NCBI RefSeq assembly: GCF_003946045.1
Contig: NZ_RHNW01000006.1
Location: 1 to 64,000 of the forward strand
DNA from: Levilactobacillus mulengensis
GTDB taxonomy: Bacteria; Bacillota; Bacilli; Lactobacillales; Lactobacillaceae
DNA: 64,000 nt
Direction of reading: 5' to 3'
The notes below the pieces were generated by a model that saw only the letters and a list, made by a program, of their open reading frames with translations, made no database searches and had not been told where the DNA came from. Positions within the stretch are counted from its first letter, which is position 1. Each line of letters begins with the position of its first letter. The position numbers and the translations under genes are program-made. Positions 37,582 through 46,662 of the stretch are shown piece after piece.

Positions 37582-38382
37582 CTACTCGGCCGATTCCCCT
37601 AAATCAGCCAGCCACTGACTAATGTCGTCGAGCTGAAATCCCTTGCGATACAGGACCTGTTTCGTTTTATACTTGCGTTCCGATGGGCTGAGCGTCCGGT
37701 AACGGTGCCAGACCTTTTCACCCTGTTTGACCAACAACTCGTGCTGCTGGTCGACGTCTGGTGTTAGGTCCAGCGATTCCAGCATTTGCCCAATCTCATC
37801 GTTGTTAAAGCCGCGGCTCATCAGCCCCTGGCGAATCTTCTGTTGCTGGGTGCCAAAGGCCTGGCGGTGATACCGTTTCGCCAGCTTCTGGGCCACGGCC
37901 GTCCCCACGGTCAAGCGGTCCTCTGGTGTGTATAGGAGCAACGCATCGTCGATCAGCTTCTCGCCGACTCCTTTTTGCCGTAAATGCTGGCGAATCACGC
38001 GGGGACCCTTGTCACCCGTGTGCATCATGGTTCGCACGTAGCTCGCCGCGTAATGGGCATCGTCTAGTAAATGCAACTCGCGTAATTTTTTAAACGTCGC
38101 GTCAATCGTGGGTTCCGGAATCTCTAAGGTGACCAGCTTGTCGTGCACTTCTTTTTCCGTGCGCAGCTGATTCGACAGATAATCCAGCGCCCGGTTGTAG
38201 GCCTTGGACACGTTATCGGCATCCACCAGCTGAGATTTTAATTGCTGGTCAACTTCCATGCCCTTGAATAGGCGAAAATCGATCAGCACGCCTTCACTCA
38301 CCGGAAACGCGTAAGCGCCGTCAATGTAAATATTATACCGGCCACTACGTTTTTGGGCCTCAATCATGGTAATGACGGCCAT
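37582..38382 (-). CDS. recX: regulatory protein RecX
   Basis: Modulator of RecA filaments. The 266 residues match the long Firmicutes form with three or more three-helix RecX repeats. Signatures are ALDYLSNQLRTEKEVHDKL, the LDDAHYAASYVRTMM segment, GPRVIRQHLRQKGV and GLMSRGFNNDEIGQML. It is all-helical and cytosolic. The start is an ATG with GGATG upstream. recA itself is not in the window. Confidence 0.9.
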   Translation of the reverse strand: MAVITMIEAQKRSGRYNIYIDGAYAFPVSEGVLIDFRLFKGMEVDQQLKSQLVDADNVSKAYNRALDYLSNQLRTEKEVHDKLVTLEIPEPTIDATFKKLRELHLLDDAHYAASYVRTMMHTGDKGPRVIRQHLRQKGVGEKLIDDALLLYTPEDRLTVGTAVAQKLAKRYHRQAFGTQQQKIRQGLMSRGFNNDEIGQMLESLDLTPDVDQQHELLVKQGEKVWHRYRTLSPSERKYKTKQVLYRKGFQLDDISQWLADLGESAE

Positions 38383-38556
38383 TAACCCTCACATCCTTTT
38401 CTCAATTTCAGAAACATTTTGCTGTTCTTGGCATTATTTTACCAGTTCACCGGGGGGTGTGGGAAGCAGAGCGACAGATTTGTTAGTCAATCATCTTTTC
38501 GCGGCAATCACGGTTGGCCGCCACAACGATTCCTAGTCACCATCGCAGTGACCTGC

Positions 38557-38562
38557 TATAAT
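38557..38562 (+). promoter_or_regulatory. -10 box of the flavodoxin gene
   Basis: TATAAT with a poor -35 (TAGTCA, 17 bp upstream), 65 bp before the start codon. Confidence 0.45.
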
Positions 38563-38626
38563 TGGGACAACTTGCTGGCGGTCCCAACCGATTGACCAGT
38601 CGATCTAAAAATAAGGAGTGAGCGCT

Positions 38627-39085
38627 TTGGTAACAGCACAAGTGGTCTTTGCCACCATCACCGGCAATAACGAAGACGTTGCGGACATCGTCACGGAAAA
38701 AATGGAAGACCTGGGATGTCAGGTCACCGAGACAGAGATTTCACAAACGGACGCTGCCGAATTTGAAAACGTCGACATCTGTGTGGTCTGTGCCTATACC
38801 TACGACGAGGGCTCCCTCCCCGACGAAGGCATGGACTTCTACGAGGACCTCCAAGCCATCGACCTGACCGATAAAATTTACGGCGTGGCCGGTTCCGGCG
38901 ATACCTTCTATGGCGAATACTACAACACCACGGTGGATCACTTTGACGCCACCTTCCAGAAGACTGGCGCCATTCGCGGTGCAGCTCCCGTTAAAATTAA
39001 CTTGGCACCGGATCAGGCCGCTATCGACCAACTCGACGCCATGGCCCAACAGCTCGTGGACACCTACCACGCTAAACACAGCTAA
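38627..39085 (+). CDS. flavodoxin
   Basis: FMN electron carrier of 152 residues. The phosphate-binding loop is FATITGNNED near residues 8-17, and the isoalloxazine loops CAYTYDEGSLP and GSGDTFYGEYY follow the short-chain flavodoxin pattern with an acidic surface. I choose the TTG at 38627, with AAGGAG 8 bp upstream. The GTG at 38618 would overlap that site. It is a single gene. The last codons and stop lie inside the left arm of repeat R13. Confidence 0.9.
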   Translation: MVTAQVVFATITGNNEDVADIVTEKMEDLGCQVTETEISQTDAAEFENVDICVVCAYTYDEGSLPDEGMDFYEDLQAIDLTDKIYGVAGSGDTFYGEYYNTTVDHFDATFQKTGAIRGAAPVKINLAPDQAAIDQLDAMAQQLVDTYHAKHS

Positions 39086-39293
39086 CTTTTTCGTTCCCGG
39101 CGGCGGGCTCAAGGCGCCCTGCTGTGGGGCCGGTTCCAGCCTAAGGAACGGGCTTCCACCTCAACTTTGAGCCTGAGAATCGGTCTCAAAGGTTGTCCCA
39201 TGCTCTAAGCTGAGAAAAAATCACTCAGCTAAGACCATCGACACAGCTGGTCACCTTGGTCCGCCTCTGGTCACTGACGTTTGTGGTCTTTAG
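39072..39293 (-). repeat. structured repeat R13 (type 1)
   Basis: Core 39092-39279 with hairpins CTTTGAG/CTCAAAG and AGCTGAG/CTCAGCT and closing helix CAAGG/CCTTG plus GCTGTG/CACAGC. An imperfect outer arm starts in the end of the flavodoxin gene (CTAAACACAGCTAAC) and pairs with GTTTGTGGTCTTTAG at 39279-39293. Confidence 0.85.
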
Positions 39294-39388
39294 GCGGCTT
39301 TGGTGGCTATCCACGAATTGCTGGTCTTTGTTTTACTTTCTATCCGTATTTGATTCTATGTCTCACAATTATATTAATACGCACAAAT

Positions 39389-39426
39389 AAAGCCTCCCAC
39401 CGACAAACTTGTTGGTAGGAGGCTCT
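39389..39426 (-). terminator. terminator of the YihY-family gene
   Basis: Minus strand: GAGCCTCCTACCAACAAG pairs with TTTGTCGGTGGGAGGCT, then TTATTT. Confidence 0.75.
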
Positions 39427-39430
39427 TTGC

Positions 39431-40351
39431 TTATTTCTCTTTGTTTTTTAAATGATATTTTCGATACCTTAACAGGTTGGGGATGGCCAACGCCTTTTGT
39501 TCCTCGATAGCCCCCACGATTAACTCCTGGATGGCCGCGTTCAACACGGCCCCAAACATCAGGATCAATCCGGTGAAGTCTAACCAGAACATTAAGAAAA
39601 TGAACGTTCCAATTGTTTTGTAGCTATCAATATTGTGGACGAAGTATTTCACATAGATGGAGAACGCCTGCGAGAGGAGTAACCAACCCACCGTGGCGAC
39701 CAGAGCCCCGGGCCACACGAACCGCCATTTTAACTTAGCGTTGGGCACGAAGTAAAAGAGAATCATCAACACGACGAAGACCACGAAAAACGTAAAGGGC
39801 CATTTCAACGCGTTAACGTACGCCAGGATTGCCCGTGGCAGGTGAAGTAACGGTGTCAGCTTTTCCAACACGATTTGCCCGAAACTAAAGAAGATCATGA
39901 GGGCAAACAGAAAGGCAATCAGCACGACCATCCAGAAAAATGCTACGACCCGATTGACGAACGCGTTTTGATTCTTCGCGACGCCATAGGCCCGGTTGAC
40001 GGTTCGTTGGAACGCCGCAACCGCCCGGGAGGATGACCAGATGGACACGATAACCCCGATGGACAGCACGCCCCCGCTCCGATTATTCAGGAACGAATGG
40101 ATAATGGGCTCCAGCATGTCAAAAATGCTTTCGGGCACCATCGGCTCAATGCTATCCAGCACCGTCGATGTTTGAATATTTAAATAAGGTAGAATACTGG
40201 CTAGCACCAGCAGGGCTGGGAATAGCGACAGCAACGTATAATAGGCCAAAACGACGGCGGAATCGGACACGTTGGCCATCGTGTAGTGCTTCATGATGGT
40301 TCCGTAAACGTGCTTGAGTTGCGCGCCCCGTTTGCGCCACTGAATGGTCAA
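39431..40351 (-). CDS. YihY/BrkB-family membrane protein
   Basis: 306 residues with six hydrophobic segments, matching the YihY family. The motifs YTLLSLFPALLVLASILPY, SIGVIVSIWSSSRAVAAFQRTVNRAYG and FMFWLDFTGLILMFGAVLNA are characteristic. The start is TTG at 40351, preceded by AAAGGAGG at 10 bp. The open frame continues upstream into repeat R14, which would add about 50 non-homologous residues and should be rejected. The role is unknown; RNase BN is a historical misnomer. Confidence 0.85.
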   Translation of the reverse strand: MTIQWRKRGAQLKHVYGTIMKHYTMANVSDSAVVLAYYTLLSLFPALLVLASILPYLNIQTSTVLDSIEPMVPESIFDMLEPIIHSFLNNRSGGVLSIGVIVSIWSSSRAVAAFQRTVNRAYGVAKNQNAFVNRVVAFFWMVVLIAFLFALMIFFSFGQIVLEKLTPLLHLPRAILAYVNALKWPFTFFVVFVVLMILFYFVPNAKLKWRFVWPGALVATVGWLLLSQAFSIYVKYFVHNIDSYKTIGTFIFLMFWLDFTGLILMFGAVLNAAIQELIVGAIEEQKALAIPNLLRYRKYHLKNKEK

Positions 40352-40372
40352 GGTGTTCGAACCTCCTTTTTC

Positions 40373-40603
40373 TAGAAGATGGGTTGGTTGGTATCCTTCG
40401 TTCCCGGCGGCGGGCTCAAGGAGTCCTGCTGTGGGGCCGGTTCCAGCCAAAGAGCGGGCTTCCACCTCAACTTTGAGCCTGGGGTGCGGTCTCAAAGGTT
40501 GTCCCATGCTCTAAGCTGAGAAAAATCACTCAGCTAAGACCATCGACACAGCTGGTCACCTTGGCCCGCCTCTGGTCACTGACACTGACCAAACCATCTT
40601 CTA
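40373..40603 (-). repeat. structured repeat R14 (type 1)
   Basis: Core 40399-40583. Outer arms TAGAAGATGGGTTGGT (40373-40388) and ACCAAACCATCTTCTA (40588-40603) are a 16-bp inverted repeat with one mismatch. The arm touches the ribosome-binding site of the leftward YihY gene. Confidence 0.9.
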
Positions 40604-40786
40604 TTTGTGTCTCGAATTGTTTTCTGTTGGTAATCTATTTATCGTCAACTTGATTGTCCACAAAATCAATCACTATACCCAATCGTAACTTGTCCCAGTA
40701 ATTGTGACTGCGACTTATCAGTTTACCAATTCTCCAACTATCTCGCAATAGCCTATTGGTCCCATTCTAGCTAAAGATCATCGCCA

Positions 40787-41644
40787 CTAGAATGAGCCGT
40801 AATCCTCGGCGAACTTCAACGTGCCAATCATCTTTTCCAGCGTCTTACGGCTGAAGCGCACGCGCTTGGCCTGACGGAACGATTCGATGAACGTGGCTAA
40901 ATCGTCGTAATTGGCGACCGCCGTACAGTTATACGCGTCGTGGGCGTTCAGCTTGGTCTTATTCCCCACGACCAGCGAATTGGTCCGGTCGTAACGATCG
41001 TAGTAATTATAATAGACTAACGGCTTCACAAAGTCGATGATCCGGTCATTTTTGTTCTCCAATTGCTTGTGCATCGTAATTTCACTATTAATGTAGCGCA
41101 CTAACAATTTCGACGAGAGTTCGGCCTGCGTGGCGGGGTTACTGATGCCCGTGTGTAGCGTGATTGAACGTTGCCCACGACCCTCTTGTTCCAGGCTCAT
41201 GGTGTAGCCCTGCGTCAGCGATTCGTTTTCTTCCGATAAATTTGGTAAGAAGAATCGGTCCAAGCGGTTAGTCAGCGCTGCAGCGGTATCCTGGTCCTTC
41301 TCGCGGTTCTTGAGATTGACCGCCGAGAAGTCGTCCAGACTAGACGAAAAGATTTCTTCGGAGAGGTCATGGAAAATCATCCCCCGCCAATACTTGCTTT
41401 CCACGTTGATGACACCAAACGAGGTCACTAGTAAATTATCAATTTGCATGACCCGCCAGGAATCACCCTCGTTCATTTCCTGAGTCACGGGATTCTTGAC
41501 CTTGTTGGCAAAGTGCACGTTGCGCAAGATTTTATAATCAAAACGTTCGTTGTGCTTCTTCGCGGCCTGATGAATATCCCGCATAATTTCTGACAACTGT
41601 TCCGTGGTCTTGATTTCGGCCCGGTCATAAGCCGTCTCAGCCAT
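40787..41644 (-). CDS. NERD (nuclease-related) domain protein
   Basis: 285 residues from the ATG at 41644, with GGAGG 8 bp upstream. The NERD signature, an endonuclease-like core, is seen in QIDNLLVTSFGVINVESKYWRG (about 70-92) with the D..E-x-K triad in the form ExSK. The C-terminal half is helical and charged. The start overlaps the end of wecB by 8 bp, so the two are translationally coupled, an unusual pairing. Nuclease activity is not certain. There is no signal peptide or membrane segment. Confidence 0.7.
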   Translation of the reverse strand: MAETAYDRAEIKTTEQLSEIMRDIHQAAKKHNERFDYKILRNVHFANKVKNPVTQEMNEGDSWRVMQIDNLLVTSFGVINVESKYWRGMIFHDLSEEIFSSSLDDFSAVNLKNREKDQDTAAALTNRLDRFFLPNLSEENESLTQGYTMSLEQEGRGQRSITLHTGISNPATQAELSSKLLVRYINSEITMHKQLENKNDRIIDFVKPLVYYNYYDRYDRTNSLVVGNKTKLNAHDAYNCTAVANYDDLATFIESFRQAKRVRFSRKTLEKMIGTLKFAEDYGSF

Positions 41645-42776
41645 TTGCATTTCCTCCATTGATGGTCGTTTCGATTGCGGCCAAAATTCTTTCTGACGCG
41701 TGACCATCGCCGTATGGGTTCTTGGCCTGCGCCATTTGATCGTACGCCGCCTGGTCAGATAGCAAGTTTTCCATCGCTGCCGTGACCTTAGCTGGATCGG
41801 TGCCGACCAACTTCAACGTTCCGTTCGTGACCCCTTCCGGCCGTTCCGTGGTGTCCCGCAAAACTAGAACCGGCTTGTTCAATGAGGGGGCTTCTTCCTG
41901 CACGCCACCGGAGTCCGTCATGATAAAGTAGCTCCGCGCCGCCATGTTATGGAAATCCACGACGTCCAGGGGATCAATCAGATGAATCCGATCCATGCCG
42001 CCCAGCTCTTCGTGAGCCGCCGCCTGAACCACCGGGCTCAAATGGACCGGATAAACGACTTCCACGTCCGGATGGGCTTCAACGACCCGCCGCACGGCTT
42101 TGAAGACGGCATGCATGGGTGCACCCTGATTTTCCCGCCGGTGCATCGTCAGCAAGATCATCCGATGATCCGGGGCAACCTGAGTCAGGACATCATGCTG
42201 GTAATTAGCATCAACCGTCTGCTTGAGCGCATCGATGGCCGTGTTGCCGGTCACATAAATGTGGTCGTCCGGATGGGCCTGCTTTAACAGGTTCTGTCGG
42301 GATAATTCCGTGGGGGCAAAGTACAGGTCACTTAAAATATCCGTCAGTTGCCGGTTCATTTCCTCGGGGTACGGGGAGTACTTGTCCCAGGTCCGCAAGC
42401 CGGCCTCCACGTGGCCCAGTAGCGTCTGGTGATAAAAGGCACTCACACTGGCAGCGAAGGTCGTGGTCGTGTCCCCGTGGACCAGCACGATATCTGGCTG
42501 GGCCTCGGTCATGACATGATCCAAATGGGTCAAGACCCGCGTGGTGATGTCACTGAGCGTTTGCTTGGGCTTCATGATATTTAAATCATAATCAGGTTTA
42601 ATTTTAAAAATTTCAAGCACTTGATCCAGCATTTCCCGGTGTTGAGCCGTGACCACGGTAATCGGTGTAAATTCTGCCGGCCGTTGCTGCATCGCTAAAA
42701 TAATTGGGGCCATCTTAATGGCTTCTGGACGGGTACCAAACACCGTCATAACTTTAATCGGTTTTGTCACAAACAT
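41637..42776 (-). CDS. wecB: UDP-N-acetylglucosamine 2-epimerase, non-hydrolysing
   Basis: Converts UDP-GlcNAc to UDP-ManNAc for the teichoic acid linkage unit or wall polysaccharide. The 379 residues match the family. Visible motifs are the N-terminal VFGTRPEAIKMAPI, the GDTTTTFAAS segment near 95, the catalytic-region GHVEAGLRTWDKYSPYPEEMNRQ, TMHRREN near 210 and TDSGGVQEEAPSLNKPVLVLR near 290. AGGGAAA precedes the ATG. The gene ends by overlapping the NERD gene. Confidence 0.95.
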   Translation of the reverse strand: MFVTKPIKVMTVFGTRPEAIKMAPIILAMQQRPAEFTPITVVTAQHREMLDQVLEIFKIKPDYDLNIMKPKQTLSDITTRVLTHLDHVMTEAQPDIVLVHGDTTTTFAASVSAFYHQTLLGHVEAGLRTWDKYSPYPEEMNRQLTDILSDLYFAPTELSRQNLLKQAHPDDHIYVTGNTAIDALKQTVDANYQHDVLTQVAPDHRMILLTMHRRENQGAPMHAVFKAVRRVVEAHPDVEVVYPVHLSPVVQAAAHEELGGMDRIHLIDPLDVVDFHNMAARSYFIMTDSGGVQEEAPSLNKPVLVLRDTTERPEGVTNGTLKLVGTDPAKVTAAMENLLSDQAAYDQMAQAKNPYGDGHASERILAAIETTINGGNANG

Positions 42777-42867
42777 TTCCCTCCAAAGTGGTGTTGATTA
42801 GGTCAATTATAGCAGAAGCGTGTCGGGCATGTTATTAATTCCGGTTTTTCCTCCCAAATGCTACACT

Positions 42868-43080
42868 GAGCGAGAACTGGTTCCGCCTGCGACCGTCAGC
42901 CACTTCCGTCTGTGGGGAACGTCCGAAGCCAAAGGGCGGTCTTCGCACTCGCCTTTCAACCTCACCCAACCCGTGAGTTTAAAAGGACGTCCCGTCCTGT
43001 AAGGCTGGAAGCCCACCGGTCTAACAGGACCGTCACAGATTTCCGCGGCTGACTGTCTCCGAATCCACCAGTTCTCGCTC
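42868..43080 (-). repeat. structured repeat R15 (type 3 variant)
   Basis: Diverged member. Hairpins: GTCCTGT/ACAGGAC with extended pairing, and CCTTT..CTCAC with GTGAG..AAAGG. The outer arms GAGCGAGAACTGGT (42868-42881) and ACCAGTTCTCGCTC (43067-43080) are a perfect 14-bp inverted repeat. The type 1 end motif GGTCACTGAC is absent. Confidence 0.8.
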
Positions 43081-43129
43081 ACTTCTCTGTCTTTTTCATT
43101 TCTGTCTGGCAGTCCTTGACTTACCGGAC

Positions 43130-43310
43130 CGGAACGCTTGGGCGGCCGTCCGAAGCCAAAGAGCGGTCTTCGAACTTGCTTTGAACCTCAAAAAACGAGT
43201 TTCAAAGACACCAGTTCTCTAAGCAACCCAGCCCGTTGCTAAGAGAACTCCCACGGCTGAGTCCATTTTTCCCGCCCTCACGGCTGACTGTAGAGCCAGT
43301 TCTCACTCAC
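43130..43310 (-). repeat. structured repeat R16 (type 2-like, diverged)
   Basis: Reverse orientation of R7 and R11. Contains AGTTCTCT..GCAAC with GTTGCT..AGAGAACT, CTTTGAA..TTTCAAAG and the conserved CCACGGCTGAG. Boundaries are approximate. CCAGTTCTCACTCAC near 43308 resembles the right arm of neighbouring R15. Confidence 0.65.
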
Positions 43311-43602
43311 CGCTCACGTCTGTCTCTACTCCTCACCCTCAATTCTCTTCTCTACCTACTGTTCTCTCTTCAGCTTCAGCTAACTAAATCATCCGGTAAG
43401 TTACGTATCCGAAAATTGTTTTCAACGCCACTTAATTTGCCCCACTGACCATTAAACCCAATTTACTTCACAACTGTAAGCGGGTTCACCCAACTCTTGC
43501 TCGTGTCATTGTGGCGTTGTCACCCACTTTTAAGCGAATTGTCATGGTCAGCCCCGGCCTTTTGAGGTAAGATAGTAACGTTGTGTGAAAGGAATGTCTA
43601 CG

Positions 43603-44544
43603 ATGAAAAAGTTAAGTCTGGTCGTTCCTTGCTATAACGAGGAGGAGTCTATTCCCTTATTTTACCGAACCGTTAGCAAGGTGATCGATTCAATGAACAC
43701 CCCTACCCCGACGGTTGAGCCGGAGTACATTTTCGTGGATGATGGATCAAGTGACCACACCCTTAAGGAAATGAAAGAATTACACCAAAATCATCCCGAA
43801 ACGGTCCATTACCGGTCGTTCTCGCGGAACTTTGGGAAGGAGTCAGCCCTCGCAGCCGGGCTACAAGCCACCACTGGGGACATGGTCGCTGTGATGGACG
43901 TTGACTTACAAGATCCACCCGAATTATTACCGCAAATGGTCGAGCTCATTGAAAACGACGACTACGACTGTGTCGGGACAATTCAAAAGGAACGACGCGG
44001 CCAAAGCAAGTTACGGGCGTTTCTGTCCAGTAGCTTCTACCGCGTGATCAATAAGATTTCGGACGTTCGCATCGAACCCAACGCTCGGGATTACCGGTTA
44101 ATGACCCGGCAGTTCGTGGATACGGTCACGTCACTGCCCGAGTTCAATCGGTTCTCCAAGGGAATCTTCAGTTGGGTCGGGTTCAAGACGACCTACCTGA
44201 CCTACGAGAGCCAACCCCGCGCGGCCGGCACCACGCACTGGAACCTGCGTCAACTGTTTGCCTACTCTATTGAAGGCATCATCGACTTCTCCAATGCGCC
44301 GTTGCGCCTAGCGACCTGGGTCGGCAGTATTTCCTTTTTCCTGTCGATCATTGGAATCATCTTCGTCATCGTTCGCGCGTTGACCGTGGGTGGCGCCGTT
44401 GCCGGTTGGCCATCCCTGGTCGCTATCATGCTGTTTATTGGTGGGATTCAATTGTTCTGCCTCGGCATTTTAGGCCAGTACATCAATAAAATTTATCTTG
44501 AAACGAAACACCGGCCAAAGTACATTGTCCGGGAAGAAGAATAA
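43603..44544 (+). CDS. family 2 glycosyltransferase, GtrB/DPM1-like
   Basis: 313 residues from the ATG at 43603, with GAAAGGA upstream. The GT-A domain has LVVPCYNEEESI, VDDGSSDHT, DVDLQDPPELLP and GLQATTGD, typical of undecaprenyl-phosphate glycosyltransferases. Two C-terminal membrane segments (about 230-295) anchor it. Such enzymes charge the lipid carrier with hexose for decorating teichoic acids or other surface polymers. The flippase and second transferase usually found with GtrB are not adjacent. Confidence 0.85.
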   Translation: MKKLSLVVPCYNEEESIPLFYRTVSKVIDSMNTPTPTVEPEYIFVDDGSSDHTLKEMKELHQNHPETVHYRSFSRNFGKESALAAGLQATTGDMVAVMDVDLQDPPELLPQMVELIENDDYDCVGTIQKERRGQSKLRAFLSSSFYRVINKISDVRIEPNARDYRLMTRQFVDTVTSLPEFNRFSKGIFSWVGFKTTYLTYESQPRAAGTTHWNLRQLFAYSIEGIIDFSNAPLRLATWVGSISFFLSIIGIIFVIVRALTVGGAVAGWPSLVAIMLFIGGIQLFCLGILGQYINKIYLETKHRPKYIVREEE

Positions 44545-44607
44545 ACTTAGAGGCTTGGCACACGTTGTCGGGCCTTTTTGTCATCCCAGAAAGGTGGTAA
44601 CTCCCCC

Positions 44608-45072
44608 ATGCTGATTCGTCCATATCGCGCCACAGATTTCGCGGAAATTCGCCAGTTATTCAAACAAACCATTCAAACGATCAATGCGAAAGACTACACG
44701 CCGGCACAGCTAGCCGTTTGGATTGGTCCCGACGATGCCCTGACTCGAGCGCGTTGGCAAACATCTTTGGCGGCCCACACAACCCGTGTTGCCTGCCAGT
44801 CGGGACAAATAGTGGGCTTTGCTGACATGACCGCCACAGGATATTTAGATCGATTATACGTTCATGCCCAGTGCCAACACCAAGGCTTTGCCCACGCCTT
44901 AATTGCCACCCTGGAACAAGCGGTTTCCGCTGACCGGTACACCACCGCCGCATCCATCACCGCCCGCCCCTTCTTTGAACACGAAGGTTATCGCGTTATC
45001 CGCGCACAACAGGTGGAGCGGGACGGCATTCACCTAACCAATTACGTTATGGAAAAAGACATAAAGAGCTAA
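44608..45072 (+). CDS. GNAT-family N-acetyltransferase
   Basis: 154 residues. The GNAT fold is visible in LIRPYRATDFAEI at the N-terminus, YLDRLYVHAQCQHQGFAHALIATLE (acetyl-CoA loop, Q-x-x-G-x-A form) and the final FFEHEGYRVI. The substrate is unknown. AAAGGTGG lies about 9 bp before the ATG at 44608. It is 63 bp after the glycosyltransferase gene on the same strand, possibly co-transcribed, although a weak hairpin with T run (44552-44580) lies between. Confidence 0.85.
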   Translation: MLIRPYRATDFAEIRQLFKQTIQTINAKDYTPAQLAVWIGPDDALTRARWQTSLAAHTTRVACQSGQIVGFADMTATGYLDRLYVHAQCQHQGFAHALIATLEQAVSADRYTTAASITARPFFEHEGYRVIRAQQVERDGIHLTNYVMEKDIKS

Positions 45073-45082
45073 AAATGCGCGT

Positions 45083-45126
45083 AAAAAACCCCCGTAGCCA
45101 CGTTAACCATGGCTGCGGGGATTTTA
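45083..45126. terminator. bidirectional terminator
   Basis: CCCCGTAGCCA pairs with TGGCTGCGGGG, flanked by A and T runs. It serves the GNAT gene and the convergent gluconate permease. Confidence 0.85.
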
Positions 45127-45146
45127 ATCAATAGCAATAACTTGTA

Positions 45147-46502
45147 TTAGTGAATAATCATGTTCATTAAGAGCACCATTAACAACCCAACCACGGAGAT
45201 AACGGTTTCCAGTGTCGTCCAGACTTGGAACGTTTGCTTAACGCTCAGGTCGAAGTACTCGGAGAACATCCAGAAACCAGCATCGTTCACGTGGGAAGCC
45301 GCTAAGGAACCGGCCCCGATGGCTAAGGCAATCATGACTGGGTCAGCACCCAGTGAGTGCATCAATGGCATGATCAGCCCGGAAGCCGTCATCCCGGAAA
45401 CCGTGGCGGAACCCAGGGAAATCCGTAAGATAACGGTAATCAGCCAAGCCAACAGGATTGGTGAGAACGTGGAGTTCATCATCAACTGTTGCACGGCCTT
45501 ACCGACCCCACCGTCAATCAGAACTTGCTTGAAGGCAGAACCCCCAGCAATGACCATCAGTAACATGGCGATCGACTTGATGGCGTCTTCCAGCGTGCCA
45601 CTGATTTCCTTCATGGAGCGACCACGATGGAAACCCATGGACCAGATGGCAAAGAGTAAGGCGACGACCATGGCGATGACGGGGTTCCCCAGCATCGTGA
45701 TGACCGCATCCAAACCGTGCGGATTCTTCGGCGCCGTTCCGCCATTGACCGCCATTTGATAAATCGTTGCCAAAATCATGAAGACAACTGGGAATAAGGA
45801 GGTGAAGACGGACAGACCGAAGCCTGGCGTTTCATCCAAATCAAATTCCTTCACTTCACCAAAGGCTGGTAAAGACTTCTTAACGACAAACAATTCTGGA
45901 TTAAACCGACGGATCACGCGGGTCCAAACTGGCCCAGCAATGATCACACAGGGAATGGCCACAATGATTCCGACCATTAACATTTCCCCAACGTTAGCCC
46001 CTAAAGCCGTCGCAACGGCGGTTGGGGATGGTTGTGGTGGTAAGAATCCTTGGGTCGCAGACAGTGCGGCCGCCATGGATATCCCCAGATACAGGAATGG
46101 GACATCGGCTTCCAGCGCAACCGCAAAGACGATTGGCGTTACCAGAACCAGCCCAACTTCAAATAACAGGGAAATCCCAATCAGGAAGGACGCCACCACA
46201 ATGGCAACTTGAAGGCGTTTCTTCCCAAAAATCTTGATCAACGTCCGGGCAATTCGGTAAGAACCCCCAGCGTCAGACACCAACCGACCAATCATGGCCC
46301 CGAACCCAAAAACGATAATCAGTTCGCCCATTGAGCTGCCAATACCGTTTTTGATGGAATCCGCAATACTTGCGGGGTTCATGCCTAAGCCAAGCGCTAC
46401 CAAAATAGACGTAGCGATTAATGAAACGAAGGTGTTTAACTTTACTCGAATGATTAAAAAGAGTAACAGTAAAATACCCAATAATAAAATCACGAACTGC
46501 AT
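45147..46502 (-). CDS. gntP: gluconate:H+ symporter, GntP family (first copy)
   Basis: Membrane permease of 451 residues with about twelve to fourteen hydrophobic segments. The motifs GFGAMIGRLVSDAGGSYRIA, QGFLPPQPSPTAVA and SHVNDAGFWMFSEYFDLSVKQTF match the GntP family. It is a clear paralogue of the permease at 56546, with strong similarity along the whole length. Its promoter spacer holds TGAAAAATATTTTCA, similar in form to sites upstream of gnd, suggesting control by the same RpiR-type regulator. It is transcribed alone. Confidence 0.85.
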   Translation of the reverse strand: MQFVILLLGILLLLFLIIRVKLNTFVSLIATSILVALGLGMNPASIADSIKNGIGSSMGELIIVFGFGAMIGRLVSDAGGSYRIARTLIKIFGKKRLQVAIVVASFLIGISLLFEVGLVLVTPIVFAVALEADVPFLYLGISMAAALSATQGFLPPQPSPTAVATALGANVGEMLMVGIIVAIPCVIIAGPVWTRVIRRFNPELFVVKKSLPAFGEVKEFDLDETPGFGLSVFTSLFPVVFMILATIYQMAVNGGTAPKNPHGLDAVITMLGNPVIAMVVALLFAIWSMGFHRGRSMKEISGTLEDAIKSIAMLLMVIAGGSAFKQVLIDGGVGKAVQQLMMNSTFSPILLAWLITVILRISLGSATVSGMTASGLIMPLMHSLGADPVMIALAIGAGSLAASHVNDAGFWMFSEYFDLSVKQTFQVWTTLETVISVVGLLMVLLMNMIIH

Positions 46503-46580
46503 ATTTCTCTCTCTTTTCTTATGCTCGATTCTGATAAAACCAGCCTGCCGCAGCCAGAATTATCTTGTCGCATAAGAACC

Positions 46581-46609
46581 ATTGTATGAAAAATATTTTC
46601 AAGTTGCAA
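46581..46609 (-). promoter_or_regulatory. promoter and operator of the first gluconate permease gene
   Basis: Minus strand: TTGCAA (46609-46604), 17 bp, TACAAT (46586-46581). The spacer contains TGAAAAATATTTTCA (46587-46601), a perfect 6-bp inverted repeat around three bases and a candidate repressor site. Confidence 0.65.
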
Positions 46610-46662
46610 GGGGGTAACTGAATATTATTTACAGTTCGTTTGTGAAAACAGTCATGAAAACG

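Noticed and set aside
40352-40507. N-terminal extension of the YihY protein
   Set aside because: The extra codons translate repeat R14. The ribosome-binding site and family start support TTG at 40351.
40373-40603. Known riboswitch or T-box in the 5' regions occupied by repeats
   Set aside because: No T-box core or recognised riboswitch motif is visible, and the same element occurs beside genes of unrelated function and also at 3' ends.
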